Assembly: GCA_947593515.1 (NCBI GenBank)
Contig: CANQDQ010000008.1
Location: 1 to 64,000, forward strand
Origin: an uncultured Bacteroidales bacterium
GTDB taxonomy: Bacteria; Bacteroidota; Bacteroidia; Bacteroidales; UBA11471
Length of the DNA stretch: 64,000 nucleotides
Direction of reading: 5' to 3'
A program made the translations under genes and the position numbers. This document shows positions 15,548 through 24,409 of this stretch, one piece after another; within the stretch, counting starts at the first letter, position 1, and each line of letters begins with the position of its first letter. The notes under the pieces are model-generated. The model was given only the letters and a program-made list of their open reading frames with translations, was not told the DNA's origin and did no database searches.

Positions 15548-16393
15548 ATGAAACGCATCGCCATACAAGGAGGCAAAGGCTCGTTCCACGACATCACCGC
15601 CCACCGCTATTTCAGCGGCGAGGAGATAGATGTACTCTACTGCGCCACGTTCGAAGACGTTTTCAAAAGCATCAAATACGACGACAGCGTCATCGGTCTG
15701 GTAGCCATAGAAAACACCATTGCGGGGAGCCTGCTGCAAAATCATGAACTGCTGCGGGAAAGCGGATTTCAAATCATCGGCGAAGCCCGCCTGCACATCT
15801 CGCACTCGATTATGTGCCTGCCCGACGACGACTGGGACGACATCACCGAAGTAAACTCCCACCCTATTGCCCTGATGCAGTGCCGCGAATTTCTCAACGC
15901 ACACCCCCGCATGAAAGTGGTGGAAACCGAAGATACCGCCCAAAGCGCGGAAAACATCTTCAACCAAAACCTGCGCGGACACGCCGCCATCTGCGGAAAA
16001 GACGTCGCCGCCATGTACGGCATGAAAATATTGCAGGAGGGCATCGAAACCAACAAACACAACTCCACCCGCTTTTTGGTAATCGCCGACCGGTGGCACG
16101 CCGAAGAGTACCGCAAAAAAGAGAATCCGAGCAACAAGGCAAGCCTCGTGTTCTCGCTGCCGCACACCGAAGGCAGCCTTTCGCAGGTGCTTTCGATACT
16201 CTCGTTCTACAAAATGAATCTGACGAAAATACAGTCGCTTCCCATCATCGGACGGGAGTGGGAATACCAGTTCTACATCGACGTGGTTTTCGACGATATA
16301 TCGCGGTATCATCAGGCTATCAATGCCATACGACCGCTTATCGGAGAACTTAAAATATTAGGAGAATATGCCGAATCAAAAGACAACCTGTAA
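15548..16393 (+). CDS. pheA: Prephenate dehydratase
   Basis: A 281-residue enzyme converting prephenate to phenylpyruvate. The PDT domain (1-180) contains GSFHDITAHRYF, VAIENTIAGSLLQNHELL and the catalytic NSTRFLV. The C-terminal ACT domain (about 195-275; GSLSQVLSILSFYKMNLTKI) would bind Phe for feedback inhibition. It is monofunctional here: chorismate mutase is fused to the DAHP synthase downstream. It begins 18 bp after the attenuator T-run and its 3' end overlaps the next gene by 26 bases, so the operon is tightly coupled. Confidence 0.95.
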   Translation: MKRIAIQGGKGSFHDITAHRYFSGEEIDVLYCATFEDVFKSIKYDDSVIGLVAIENTIAGSLLQNHELLRESGFQIIGEARLHISHSIMCLPDDDWDDITEVNSHPIALMQCREFLNAHPRMKVVETEDTAQSAENIFNQNLRGHAAICGKDVAAMYGMKILQEGIETNKHNSTRFLVIADRWHAEEYRKKENPSNKASLVFSLPHTEGSLSQVLSILSFYKMNLTKIQSLPIIGREWEYQFYIDVVFDDISRYHQAINAIRPLIGELKILGEYAESKDNL

Positions 16394-17555
16394 CCCTGTC
16401 GTACCCGCCAATCGGGTGAATACGATCAGCGAATACTACTTCTCGAAAAAACTCAAAGAGGTGGCGGAAATGAATGCGCGCGGACTGAATGTCATCAGTC
16501 TGGGCATCGGCAGTCCCGACAAGCCGCCGCACCGCGACGCCATAGAAACGCTCTGCCGCGAAAGCCGCAAGAACAACACGCACGGGTATCAACCCTACGT
16601 GGGCATACCGGCGTTGCGCAAGGCTTTTGCCGAGTGGTACAAAGAATGGTACGGCGTAACGCTCGACCCGCAAACCGAAATACAGCCGCTTATCGGTTCG
16701 AAAGAGGGCATACTGCATATATCGCTGGCATTCCTCAATCCGGGCGACGGCGTATTGGTGCCCAATCCGGGATACCCGACCTACACGTCGGTGAGCCGTC
16801 TGGCAGAGGCGCGCATCATTCCTTACGAGTTGAGGGAGGAGAACAAGTGGCAACCCGACTTCGAGGCGTTGGAGCGGAGCGACCTTTCGGGCGTGAAACT
16901 CATGTGGGTGAACTACCCCAATATGCCGACCGGTGCACCCGCTTCGCGCGAACTGTTTGAGAAATTAGTGGACTTCGGTCGTCGACACGGCATCGTCATC
17001 GTAAACGACAATCCGTACAGCTTCATACTCAACGACAAGCCGTTGAGCCTGCTTTCGGTCGAAGGGGCGAAAGACATCTGCATAGAAATGAACTCCATGA
17101 GCAAAGCGCACAATATGCCGGGCTGGCGCATCGGTATGCTGGCATCGAACCGTCAATTCGTGGAATGGGTCTTGCGGGTGAAAAGCAACATCGACAGCGG
17201 CACGTTCCGCCCCATGCAGGAGGCGGCCGTAACGGCGCTCGCCCTGCCGGCATCGTGGTACCGCGACATCAATGCGGTGTATAAAGAGCGGCGCATCGTA
17301 GCGGAGCAAATCGTCAAAGCCTTAGGCTGCACGTTCGACCCCGACCAACGAGGTATGTTTCTGTGGGCGAAAGTGCCCGACAGCGTCGAAAGCGGGGCTG
17401 CGCTGGCCGACCGCGTACTCTACGAAGCGCACGTATTCATCACGCCGGGCATGATATTCGGCAGTCAAGGCGAACGCTATATCCGCATTTCGCTCTGCGC
17501 CGACCTGCCCGCCTTGCAGGAAGCATTGGAACGCATCGAACAACACATACGATAA
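16368..17555 (+). CDS. Class I/II pyridoxal-phosphate aminotransferase, probably aromatic
   Basis: A 395-residue fold-type I aminotransferase. Recognisable segments are ISLGIGSPDKPPHRD, PLIGSKEGILHISLAFLNPG, PNPGYPTYTSVSRLAEA, WVNYPNMPTGAPAS (substrate Asn) and the PLP-lysine motif EMNSMSKAHNMPGWRIGM. Family members include aspartate, LL-diaminopimelate and aromatic aminotransferases. Its position between pheA and the DAHP synthase argues for the last transamination to Phe and Tyr. It overlaps pheA by 26 bases. Confidence 0.88.
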   Translation: MPNQKTTCNPVVPANRVNTISEYYFSKKLKEVAEMNARGLNVISLGIGSPDKPPHRDAIETLCRESRKNNTHGYQPYVGIPALRKAFAEWYKEWYGVTLDPQTEIQPLIGSKEGILHISLAFLNPGDGVLVPNPGYPTYTSVSRLAEARIIPYELREENKWQPDFEALERSDLSGVKLMWVNYPNMPTGAPASRELFEKLVDFGRRHGIVIVNDNPYSFILNDKPLSLLSVEGAKDICIEMNSMSKAHNMPGWRIGMLASNRQFVEWVLRVKSNIDSGTFRPMQEAAVTALALPASWYRDINAVYKERRIVAEQIVKALGCTFDPDQRGMFLWAKVPDSVESGAALADRVLYEAHVFITPGMIFGSQGERYIRISLCADLPALQEALERIEQHIR

Positions 17556-17572
17556 ATAAAAAACATTAGAAT

Positions 17573-18649
17573 ATGGCAGACAAAGTTTTAGACTTGGAAC
17601 CCTTCACCTTTGCAGGTGTCGAAAACAAGCGACCCCTTATCATTGCCGGTCCTTGCAGCGCAGAGACCGAAGAACAGGTGCTCGAAACCGCCAAAGGGCT
17701 TGCAGCACAAGGCATCAAAATATTCCGTGCCGGAATATGGAAACCCCGTACCAAACCCGGAGGATTCGAGGGCGTGGGCAGCATCGGACTGCCGTGGCTC
17801 AAACGGGTGAAAGAGGAAACGGGTATGTACGTAGCTACCGAAGTCGCCAACCAGTACCACGTGCTCGAAGCGCTCAAACACGGCATCGACATTCTGTGGA
17901 TAGGCGCGCGCACCTCCGCCAACCCCTTCGCCATGCAGGAGATAGCCGACGCCCTGAAAGGCGCCGACATTCCCGTGATGATAAAAAATCCGGTGAACCC
18001 CGACCTCGAACTGTGGATAGGCGCGGTAGAACGCATCTACAATGCCGGCATACGCAAAATTGCCGTTATCCATCGCGGTTTCAGTTCATACGACAAACGG
18101 CTCTACCGCAACCTGCCGCAGTGGCATATCCCCATCGAATTTCGCCGTCGCTACCCGCACATACCGCTTTTCTGCGACCCCAGCCACATCGGCGGCAAAC
18201 GCGACCTCATCGCTCCGCTCTGCCAGCAGGCTATGGACTTGGGCTTCGACGGTCTCATCGTGGAATCGCACTGCAACCCCGACTGCGCATGGAGCGACGC
18301 CTCGCAGCAGGTTACGCCCGACACCCTCTCCTACATCTTGAATATGCTCGTGATACGCGAGACTTCGCAAAGCACGGAAAACCTGAACGAACTGCGCCGC
18401 CAAATCGACGAACTCGACAACCAACTGCTCGAACTGCTCGCCCGACGTATGCGCGTAGCCCGCGAAATAGGCGTGTACAAAAAGGAACACGGAATGCCCG
18501 TATGGCAGGCTGCCCGATACGATGAACTGTTGAGCAAGCGCGTAGAACAGGCGGTCGAACTCGAAATGGACGGCGATTTCATGAAAACTGTTCTCGCGGC
18601 TATTCACGAGGAGTCGGTAAGACAACAAATGATTATCATCAACCAATAA
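17573..18649 (+). CDS. Bifunctional DAHP synthase / chorismate mutase
   Basis: A 358-residue fusion. Residues 1-260 form a type I-beta DAHP synthase (LIIAGPCSAETEEQVLETAK, FRAGIWKPRTKPGGFEGVG, VMIKNPVNPDLELW, LFCDPSHIGGKRDLI, DGLIVESHCNPDCAWSDA) that condenses PEP and erythrose 4-phosphate. Residues 268-355 form an AroQ chorismate mutase (LRRQIDELDNQLLELLARRM, IGVYKKEHGMPVW). The fusion joins the first pathway step with the branch point and allows allosteric coupling. It sits 17 bp after the aminotransferase in the same operon. Confidence 0.96.
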   Translation: MADKVLDLEPFTFAGVENKRPLIIAGPCSAETEEQVLETAKGLAAQGIKIFRAGIWKPRTKPGGFEGVGSIGLPWLKRVKEETGMYVATEVANQYHVLEALKHGIDILWIGARTSANPFAMQEIADALKGADIPVMIKNPVNPDLELWIGAVERIYNAGIRKIAVIHRGFSSYDKRLYRNLPQWHIPIEFRRRYPHIPLFCDPSHIGGKRDLIAPLCQQAMDLGFDGLIVESHCNPDCAWSDASQQVTPDTLSYILNMLVIRETSQSTENLNELRRQIDELDNQLLELLARRMRVAREIGVYKKEHGMPVWQAARYDELLSKRVEQAVELEMDGDFMKTVLAAIHEESVRQQMIIINQ

Positions 18650-18659
18650 CGGCAACACC

Positions 18660-19433
18660 ATGAAGATTTTGATTTTGGGCGCAGGAAAAATGGGTTCGTT
18701 CTTCGCCGACGTGCTGAGTTTCGAACACGAAGTGGCGATATTCGACACCGACCCGCAACGCCTGCGATTCACATTCAACACGCTGCGCATGACGACGATG
18801 GACGAGGTGGAGGCTTTCCGCCCCGAACTGCTGATAAACGCCGTTACCCTGAAATACACGATTCCGGCATTCGAGAGCGTGCTGCCGCACCTGCCCGCCA
18901 CCTGCATCATCTCCGACATCGCTTCGGTGAAAACGGGACTGCCGGAATTCTACAAAAAAACGGGCAGACCGTTCGTATCGACACACCCGATGTTCGGCCC
19001 CACATTCGCCAACCTCGACAAACTCTCCGAAGAAAACACGATTATCATTTCGGAATCCGACCACTTGGGAAAGGTATTTTTCAGAGACCTGTACAGCCGG
19101 CTGCACCTCAACATCTTCGAATACACGTTCAAAGAACACGACGAAACCATCGCCTACTCGCTCTCCATACCGTTTGCCTCGACGATGGTATTCGCCGCGA
19201 TTATGAAACATCAGGACGCACCGGGTACGACGTTCAAAAAACACATGAACATCGCTCGCGGACTGCTCTCGGAAGACGACTTCCTCGTGATTGAAATTCT
19301 GTTCAATCCGCATACGCCCGAACAGTTGGAGAAAATACAGCAGCAACTCTCCACGCTGCAAAAAATCATTCGCGAAAAAGACAGCGACGAAATGAAAAAA
19401 TATTTGAGCCGCCTGCGGGAAAACATCAAATAA
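18660..19433 (+). CDS. tyrA: Prephenate dehydrogenase
   Basis: A 257-residue NAD(P)-dependent enzyme for the Tyr branch. The N-terminal Rossmann motif is MKILILGAGKMGSFFADVLS; DIASVKTGL and STHPMFGPTFANLDKL are the prephenate dehydrogenase signatures. No chorismate mutase or ACT domain is attached, consistent with the fusion upstream. It starts 10 bp after the DAHP synthase-mutase and is followed by a strong terminator, ending the operon. Confidence 0.94.
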   Translation: MKILILGAGKMGSFFADVLSFEHEVAIFDTDPQRLRFTFNTLRMTTMDEVEAFRPELLINAVTLKYTIPAFESVLPHLPATCIISDIASVKTGLPEFYKKTGRPFVSTHPMFGPTFANLDKLSEENTIIISESDHLGKVFFRDLYSRLHLNIFEYTFKEHDETIAYSLSIPFASTMVFAAIMKHQDAPGTTFKKHMNIARGLLSEDDFLVIEILFNPHTPEQLEKIQQQLSTLQKIIREKDSDEMKKYLSRLRENIK

Positions 19434-19457
19434 TCCCTGCCGGCAGCCCCCTGTATC

Positions 19458-19490
19458 CGCCACCCGACCAACGGTCGGGTGGCGTTTTTT
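19458..19490 (+). terminator. Terminator of the Phe/Tyr operon
   Basis: A perfect 12-bp GC stem (19458-19469 with 19473-19484) is followed by T6. A near-identical hairpin recurs at 21053-21079. Confidence 0.92.
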
Positions 19491-19513
19491 ATTCGTAACG
19501 CGCTCCATTTTTT

Positions 19514-19628
19514 CCGGAAAATGTGAAAAATCGCCCGTAATAAATGCCGATTCTGTGAAATTTTAGCGATATTTTTCTCCGATTCCGTGAAAAATAAGTA
19601 CATTTACAGCGTCGAAAATGTGAATATC
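19514..19628 (+). repeat. Imperfect 32-33-bp tandem repeats upstream of ATPase 2
   Basis: The core GTGAA recurs at 19523, 19555, 19587 and 19620 (steps 32, 32 and 33). Units 2 and 3 share CCGATTC(T/C)GTGAAA. Units 1 and 4 share GAAAATGTGAA. The array covers the promoter region and ends at the start codon of ATPase 2. Confidence 0.7.
19599..19606 (+). promoter_or_regulatory. Probable -7 box of ATPase 2
   Basis: TACATTTA lies inside the repeat region, 23 bp before the chosen ATG. No good -33 element is visible. Confidence 0.45.
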
Positions 19629-20969
19629 ATGGATAAACTCCTTAGAAGAAAGATAGATAGTGTACTCGCAGAATGGAAGAATCGAGCCGACCACAAGCCG
19701 TTGATCATCAAAGGCGCCAGACAAATCGGGAAAACAGTTTCCATTTCGGCATTCGCCCGCACGAACTACAAAAGTTTTATCTATATCAATTTTGTAGAAC
19801 AGAAAAAATACCGGAGCATCTTCGACGACGGCTATGAAGTAGAGACCATTCTGAAAAACATATCTCTGCTCAATCCCTCTTTCACGTTCATTCCCGGAGA
19901 TACGCTGTTTTTTTTCGACGAACTGCAAGAGTGTCCGTCATGCGCCACCGCCCTGAAATTTTTCAGCCTCGACGGACGCTACGATGTCATCTGCTCCGGC
20001 TCGCTGATGGGTATCAATTACCATGAAATAGAATCGAATGCCGTAGGTTTCAAAGAAGATTTCGAGATGCACTCGATGGACTTCGAGGAATTTTTGTGGG
20101 CAAAAAATTATTCCGACGACTTCATCGAAGATATGTACTGTCATATGCTCGACCTTCAACCCTTTACCGCGTTGGAACTCGACACCCTTTTCGGCATCTT
20201 CAAAGAGTATATGGTGCTGGGCGGAATGCCCGATGTGGTCAAAACCTATATCACCAACAAGAATTTTTCGGGAACGCTCAACATTCAAAAACAATTGCTT
20301 ATCGACTACGACGAAGATATTACCAAATATGCCGCAGGTCTCGACAAGGCAAAAATAAGAAATGTATATAATCATATTTCGGTGTTTCTTGCCAAAGAGA
20401 ACAAACGGTTTCAAATATCGAAAGTCGCCCTGAATGCCCGCAACCGCGACTACATCGGCATCATCGACTGGCTTTCTTCGGCGGGTATCATCAACCCGTG
20501 CTACTGTCTGGCAGAGGTGGCGCTGCCCCTGAAAGGCAATTACGACCCCAAATCGTATAAAATCTATTTCAAAGATACCGGACTGCTGATTGCATCGCTC
20601 GACGAGGAAGCGCAGGAAGACCTGCGGGCAAACCGGAACTTCGGCACCTACAAAGGCGCCATATACGAAAATATCGTGGGCGATATGCTGGCAAAACAGG
20701 GATATAACCTCTATTATTACAAACACGATAACCCCACGTTGGAAATGGATTTCTTTATCCGCGATGCCCGCAACCTGATTCCGGTAGAGGTGAAAGCAAA
20801 CGACGGAGCCACGCCGTCGCTCAAAAAACTCATTGAGGAGGACAAATACGGAGACATCTATTTCGGCATCAAACTGGGATATAAGAATATCGGTTTCAAC
20901 GGGCAATTCTATACATTTCCTTATTTCTTGACATTCCTGCTGAAACGCTATTTAAGAGAGCGGAAATAA
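19629..20969 (+). CDS. AAA/DUF4143 ATPase 2
   Basis: A 446-residue solitary ATPase. Walker A is IIKGARQIGKTVS (about 26-38), Walker B is TLFFFDELQ, and sensor 1 is VICSGSLMG. The central part carries the family motif EFLWAK. The C-terminal DUF4143 domain ends with PTLEMDFFI and IPVEVKAND, matching the ExD...ExK pattern of PD-(D/E)xK folds. The start is 19629, downstream of the -7 box; the ATG at 19587 lies in the repeats. The gene is bracketed by two nearly identical terminator hairpins (19458-19484 and 21053-21079), as expected for an inserted cassette. Function unknown. Confidence 0.85.
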   Translation: MDKLLRRKIDSVLAEWKNRADHKPLIIKGARQIGKTVSISAFARTNYKSFIYINFVEQKKYRSIFDDGYEVETILKNISLLNPSFTFIPGDTLFFFDELQECPSCATALKFFSLDGRYDVICSGSLMGINYHEIESNAVGFKEDFEMHSMDFEEFLWAKNYSDDFIEDMYCHMLDLQPFTALELDTLFGIFKEYMVLGGMPDVVKTYITNKNFSGTLNIQKQLLIDYDEDITKYAAGLDKAKIRNVYNHISVFLAKENKRFQISKVALNARNRDYIGIIDWLSSAGIINPCYCLAEVALPLKGNYDPKSYKIYFKDTGLLIASLDEEAQEDLRANRNFGTYKGAIYENIVGDMLAKQGYNLYYYKHDNPTLEMDFFIRDARNLIPVEVKANDGATPSLKKLIEEDKYGDIYFGIKLGYKNIGFNGQFYTFPYFLTFLLKRYLRERK

Positions 20970-21051
20970 GGCAAAATGCCGTCGAGTTCGAGGTGTCTGC
21001 CGGCAATGCCGTGCGCCCCCTCTCGGTAACCGAAATCGATATTTTTCTCGA

Positions 21052-21088
21052 AGCCACCCGACCGACGGTCGGGTGGCTGTTTTTTTGA
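21052..21088 (+). terminator. Terminator of ATPase 2
   Basis: A perfect GC stem (AGCCACCCGACC with GGTCGGGTGGCT) is followed by T7. It differs from the Phe/Tyr operon terminator by one loop base and the end pair. Confidence 0.9.
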
Positions 21089-21095
21089 CAGTGTT

Positions 21096-21953
21096 TCAAC
21101 GCAAGAGAATGCCGGAAACGAAACGGCCGAACAGTTTTCCGCCGGCACGGCGCGAGGAGAAAAAGAGGTCGTTGCGGTGGCAGGTGCAGATGCCCGCCGT
21201 AACGATATGTTCGGGCAGCACGCCTGCCGAGAGCAAATCGAGGCGGTTGGCAGCGCACAAATCGACATGATGCCGGTTGGCTGCGCCTCGTCGAGGCGTA
21301 ATAACCGTATCCCGAAAATCGGGATAGGCAGCGACAAAATCGGCAACTACCTCGTCGCCCACCTCGAAAGCGGATTCGCCGATAGAGGGACCTATCGCCG
21401 CATAGATGTCGGAGGGGTCGCAGCCGCAGGCGGCTTGCATCGCACCGACGGTGCGGGAGGCAATGCGTCCCACCGTACCGCGCCAACCGGCATGGGCGGC
21501 AGCCACCACGCGGCGCCGCGCATCGTAATAGAGCAGCGGCACGCAGTCGGCGGTGGATATGGCGACGCACACGTCCGTCATGCCGGTAACGAGGGCATCG
21601 ACTTGCGACAGGTATTCGCCCTGCCGTGCGGTGTCCCATGTAAAATATTCGGGAGTAATGATTCGTACCTCATTGCCGTGCACCTGTCGGGGCTGCACCA
21701 ACCGCTCGGGCGGAATAGCAAGGGCTTCGCACAGGTGCGCCCGCCGCGCCAAAACAGCCGACAAGTCTTCGCCGGAATGACGACCCAAGTTAAAGGTGGA
21801 AAAAGGGTTGGCAGGCTCGACCCGCCCCCGCGTCGTAACGAAGTGGGTCAATCGCTCGAAAGCATCGAATGTGCGGAAAGTGCAAACGTCGATTTCAGGC
21901 GCCAGACGGCGCAGCACGATTTCAGGCGTTATCGTCGTCCCAATCGTATTCAT
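21096..21953 (-). CDS. pgeF: Peptidoglycan editing factor / laccase-domain protein (YfiH family)
   Basis: A 285-residue protein with the conserved metal-site residues of the family: [10 protein letters not shown] (His), [13 protein letters not shown] (Cys), [13 protein letters not shown] (His) and [15 protein letters not shown]. Family members were once annotated as polyphenol oxidases; bacterial members are thought to remove misincorporated peptidoglycan or act on purine nucleosides. The start is uncertain: ATG 21953 overlaps the obg 3' end by 32 bases, and 21968 is an alternative. The order hpt-adk-obg-pgeF points to one transcription unit with obg. Confidence 0.88.
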   Translation of the reverse strand: MNTIGTTITPEIVLRRLAPEIDVCTFRTFDAFERLTHFVTTRGRVEPANPFSTFNLGRHSGEDLSAVLARRAHLCEALAIPPERLVQPRQVHGNEVRIITPEYFTWDTARQGEYLSQVDALVTGMTDVCVAISTADCVPLLYYDARRRVVAAAHAGWRGTVGRIASRTVGAMQAACGCDPSDIYAAIGPSIGESAFEVGDEVVADFVAAYPDFRDTVITPRRGAANRHHVDLCAANRLDLLSAGVLPEHIVTAGICTCHRNDLFFSSRRAGGKLFGRFVSGILLR

Positions 21954-23028
21954 CGTAATTCGCTTCATCATCGCCATCGTCCTCCATGTGCGCGACATCG
22001 AGGTTGCGATGCACGGGTGTCGCCGTGCGGACGGCATCGCTGTCGATAGCCTTCCACAAACAATCTTTCAATTCGGCAATGCCCTGCCCCGTAACCGACG
22101 ATATGTAGACGACGGGCACATCGGAGGGCACTTTCTGCCGGAGGGCGGCGAGCAATTCATCGTCGAGCATATCGCACTTGGAAACCGCCAGTATGCGCTG
22201 CTTGTCGAGCAGGTCGGGGTTGTAGGCGGTCAATTCGCCCAAAAGTATTTCGTACTCGCGACGTATGTCGTCGGCATCGGCGGGCACCATGAAAAGCAGC
22301 ACGGCGTTGCGCTCAATGTGGCGGAGGAAACGCAAGCCCAAGCCTTTGCCCTCGCTCGCCCCCTCGATGATGCCGGGAATATCCGCCATGACGAACGAGC
22401 GGTTTTCGCGATAGGAAACGATGCCCAGATTGGGTTCCATCGTGGTAAAGGGATAATCGGCAATTTTGGGCTTCGCCGCCGAAACGGCAGCCAGCAGGGT
22501 GGACTTGCCGGCGTTGGGGAATCCCACCAGCCCGACATCTGCCAAGAGTTTCAACTCCAAAACGACCGCCCGCTCGATAGAAGGCTCGCCGGGCTGGGCG
22601 TAGCGCGGCGTCTGGTTGGTGGCGCTGCGGAAATGCCAGTTGCCCAATCCGCCCCGACCGCCTTTCAGCAATATGGTTTCTTGTCCGTCGTCGGTCAGTT
22701 CGCAGAGGTATTCGCCCGTTCCGGCGTCGAAAACGACCGTTCCGCAGGGCACTTCGATCACGCGGTCTTCGCCGTCCTTGCCGGTGCTGCGGTTCGCCGT
22801 GCCCGGCTCGCCGTTTCCGGCGTACACGTGGCGCTCGTAGCGCAGGTGCAGCAGCGTCCAATAGTTGCGGTTCGCCCGCAAGATGATGTGTCCGCCGCGC
22901 CCGCCGTCGCCGCCGTCGGGACCGCCTTTCGGCGTGTATTTCGCCCGATGCAGGTGCGCCGAGCCGGCACCGCCCTTACCGGAGCGGCAGTATATTTTTA
23001 CGTAATCGACAAAATTCGACTCTGCCAT
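21922..23028 (-). CDS. obgE: Obg family GTPase
   Basis: A 368-residue ribosome-associated GTPase. The Gly-rich Obg fold occupies residues 1-158 ([28 protein letters not shown]). The G domain has [11 protein letters not shown] (G1), [16 protein letters not shown] (G3) and VSKCDML (G4). The C-terminus is acidic ([18 protein letters not shown]). The start at 23028 is fixed by a promoter at 23049-23080. It is co-oriented with adk upstream and overlaps pgeF downstream. Confidence 0.96.
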   Translation of the reverse strand: MAESNFVDYVKIYCRSGKGGAGSAHLHRAKYTPKGGPDGGDGGRGGHIILRANRNYWTLLHLRYERHVYAGNGEPGTANRSTGKDGEDRVIEVPCGTVVFDAGTGEYLCELTDDGQETILLKGGRGGLGNWHFRSATNQTPRYAQPGEPSIERAVVLELKLLADVGLVGFPNAGKSTLLAAVSAAKPKIADYPFTTMEPNLGIVSYRENRSFVMADIPGIIEGASEGKGLGLRFLRHIERNAVLLFMVPADADDIRREYEILLGELTAYNPDLLDKQRILAVSKCDMLDDELLAALRQKVPSDVPVVYISSVTGQGIAELKDCLWKAIDSDAVRTATPVHRNLDVAHMEDDGDDEANYDEYDWDDDNA

Positions 23029-23048
23029 ATCATTGAAATTCGTGGCAA

Positions 23049-23080
23049 CAAAGATAAGGGTTTGCCGCGACACGGGCAAA
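23049..23080 (-). promoter_or_regulatory. Promoter of obgE
   Basis: TTTG (complement of 23077-23080), 20 bp, TATCTTTG (complement of 23049-23056). It gives obg-pgeF its own start in addition to any read-through from adk. Confidence 0.75.
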
Positions 23081-23108
23081 TCCGGAGAGGGGATAAAAGA
23101 AGAAGCGG

Positions 23109-23684
23109 TTAGAGACAGGCGGAAAGTTCGCGCGCTATTGCCTCGAAAATGGCATCGACGGCGCCGGTGCCTTTGATGGCGCGGTATCTGCCGCTCTCCT
23201 TGTAAAAATTCTGCAAGGGGGTCGTCTGGGAGTGATATACGTCAAGACGCTTCTTTATGGTTTCGAGGTTGTCGTCGGAGCGACCGGACACCTGTCCGCG
23301 TTTGAGCAGGCGGTCGATTAATTCGGCTTCGCCCACTTCCAGCCCGACAACCGCCGACACGGCTGTACCCCGCTCCGCCAGCAGCGTGTCCAACGCTTCG
23401 GCTTGCGGTATCGTGCGCGGGAATCCGTCGAAAATCACGCCGTTGCGTGTTTCTGGTATCGTATCCAACAGATTAGCAAGCATTTTTATGATAATGGCAT
23501 CGGGCAGAAGCTGTCCTTTGGAAATATAGCCGTCGGCTATTTTTCCCAACTCGCTGCCCGCCTCTATCTCCTTGCGCAGGAGTTCACCCGTAGAAATATG
23601 GTAAAGACCGTATTTCTCCACGATTTTTTCGCTCTGCGTCCCTTTTCCGGAACCCGGAGCACCGAAAATAACGACATTCAACAT
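23109..23684 (-). CDS. adk: Adenylate kinase
   Basis: A 191-residue nucleotide kinase, ATP + AMP to 2 ADP. Walker A is [27 protein letters not shown] is the AMP site; [17 protein letters not shown] is the classical signature; [17 protein letters not shown] forms a short LID. This is the short isoform without a zinc-binding LID, as usual in Bacteroidetes. It lies 39 bp after hpt and is probably co-transcribed with it. Confidence 0.97.
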   Translation of the reverse strand: MLNVVIFGAPGSGKGTQSEKIVEKYGLYHISTGELLRKEIEAGSELGKIADGYISKGQLLPDAIIIKMLANLLDTIPETRNGVIFDGFPRTIPQAEALDTLLAERGTAVSAVVGLEVGEAELIDRLLKRGQVSGRSDDNLETIKKRLDVYHSQTTPLQNFYKESGRYRAIKGTGAVDAIFEAIARELSACL

Positions 23685-23723
23685 AATTTACCTATTCTTT
23701 TTTACCGATTCTTCTTTTGAAAA

Positions 23724-24260
23724 TCAATCGTCTATAACATATATATCTTTCAGGTTGCGACCCTGCTCGTTGTAATCGAGACCGTAACCGACAATAAAAT
23801 CGCGGGGAATGCGGAACGCCGCATAATCGACGGCGAAATCGTAGCGCAGCGATTCGGGCTTGAAAAGCAGCGCGGCGATTTTTATGCTCTGCGGACGGCG
23901 CTCACGCAACCGCTGCAACAAGAAGTGCATGGTCGTACCCGTATCGACGATGTCTTCGATAAGCACCACCGTGCGGTCTTGTATATCGACCCGTATATCC
24001 TGTATCACCTCCACGCTGCCGGTCGATGCCGTACCGTCGTAGGAACGCACGCGCATAAACTCGACTTCGCACGGAAAGTCCATCGCCCGCAGCAAGTCGG
24101 CGGCGAAGATGAACGCACCGTTCAACAACACGACAAAAAGGGGATTTTTTCCGGACATATCGGCAGCCATGCGGAGAGCCAACTCCCCGACTTTCTCCGC
24201 AATTTTCTCCTGCGGAATGTAGAGGCGAAAACGCTTGTCTCCGATACAGACCTTATCCAT
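23724..24260 (-). CDS. hpt: Hypoxanthine phosphoribosyltransferase
   Basis: A 178-residue purine salvage enzyme. Core motifs are FVVLLNGAFIFAADLLRAM, FMRVRSYDGTASTG and the PRPP loop VVLIEDIVDTGTTMHFLL. The start at 24260 matches family length; the open frame to 24380 crosses the promoter (-7 box complement of 24284-24291). It heads the hpt-adk unit. Confidence 0.95.
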   Translation of the reverse strand: MDKVCIGDKRFRLYIPQEKIAEKVGELALRMAADMSGKNPLFVVLLNGAFIFAADLLRAMDFPCEVEFMRVRSYDGTASTGSVEVIQDIRVDIQDRTVVLIEDIVDTGTTMHFLLQRLRERRPQSIKIAALLFKPESLRYDFAVDYAAFRIPRDFIVGYGLDYNEQGRNLKDIYVIDD

Positions 24261-24283
24261 CTTTCTTACACTGAAAACCGATG

Positions 24284-24291
24284 CAAAAGTA
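24284..24291 (-). promoter_or_regulatory. -7 box of hpt-adk
   Basis: TACTTTTG on the minus strand, 24 bp before the hpt ATG, with a CTTG-type -33 near 24312-24315. Confidence 0.6.
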
Positions 24292-24409
24292 ATCATTTCA
24301 ACCGAAAAAGACAAGTTTTCAAAACATTTATACCAATCCTCTTTCGTTTTCCCGACAAAATGACGGAATGGTAGAGTCAACCGGCAAGTGCAACATTACA
24401 AAAAGAATC

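Noticed and set aside
20970-21052. Remnant gene between ATPase 2 and its terminator
   Set aside because: 83 bp with no open frame or recognisable similarity.
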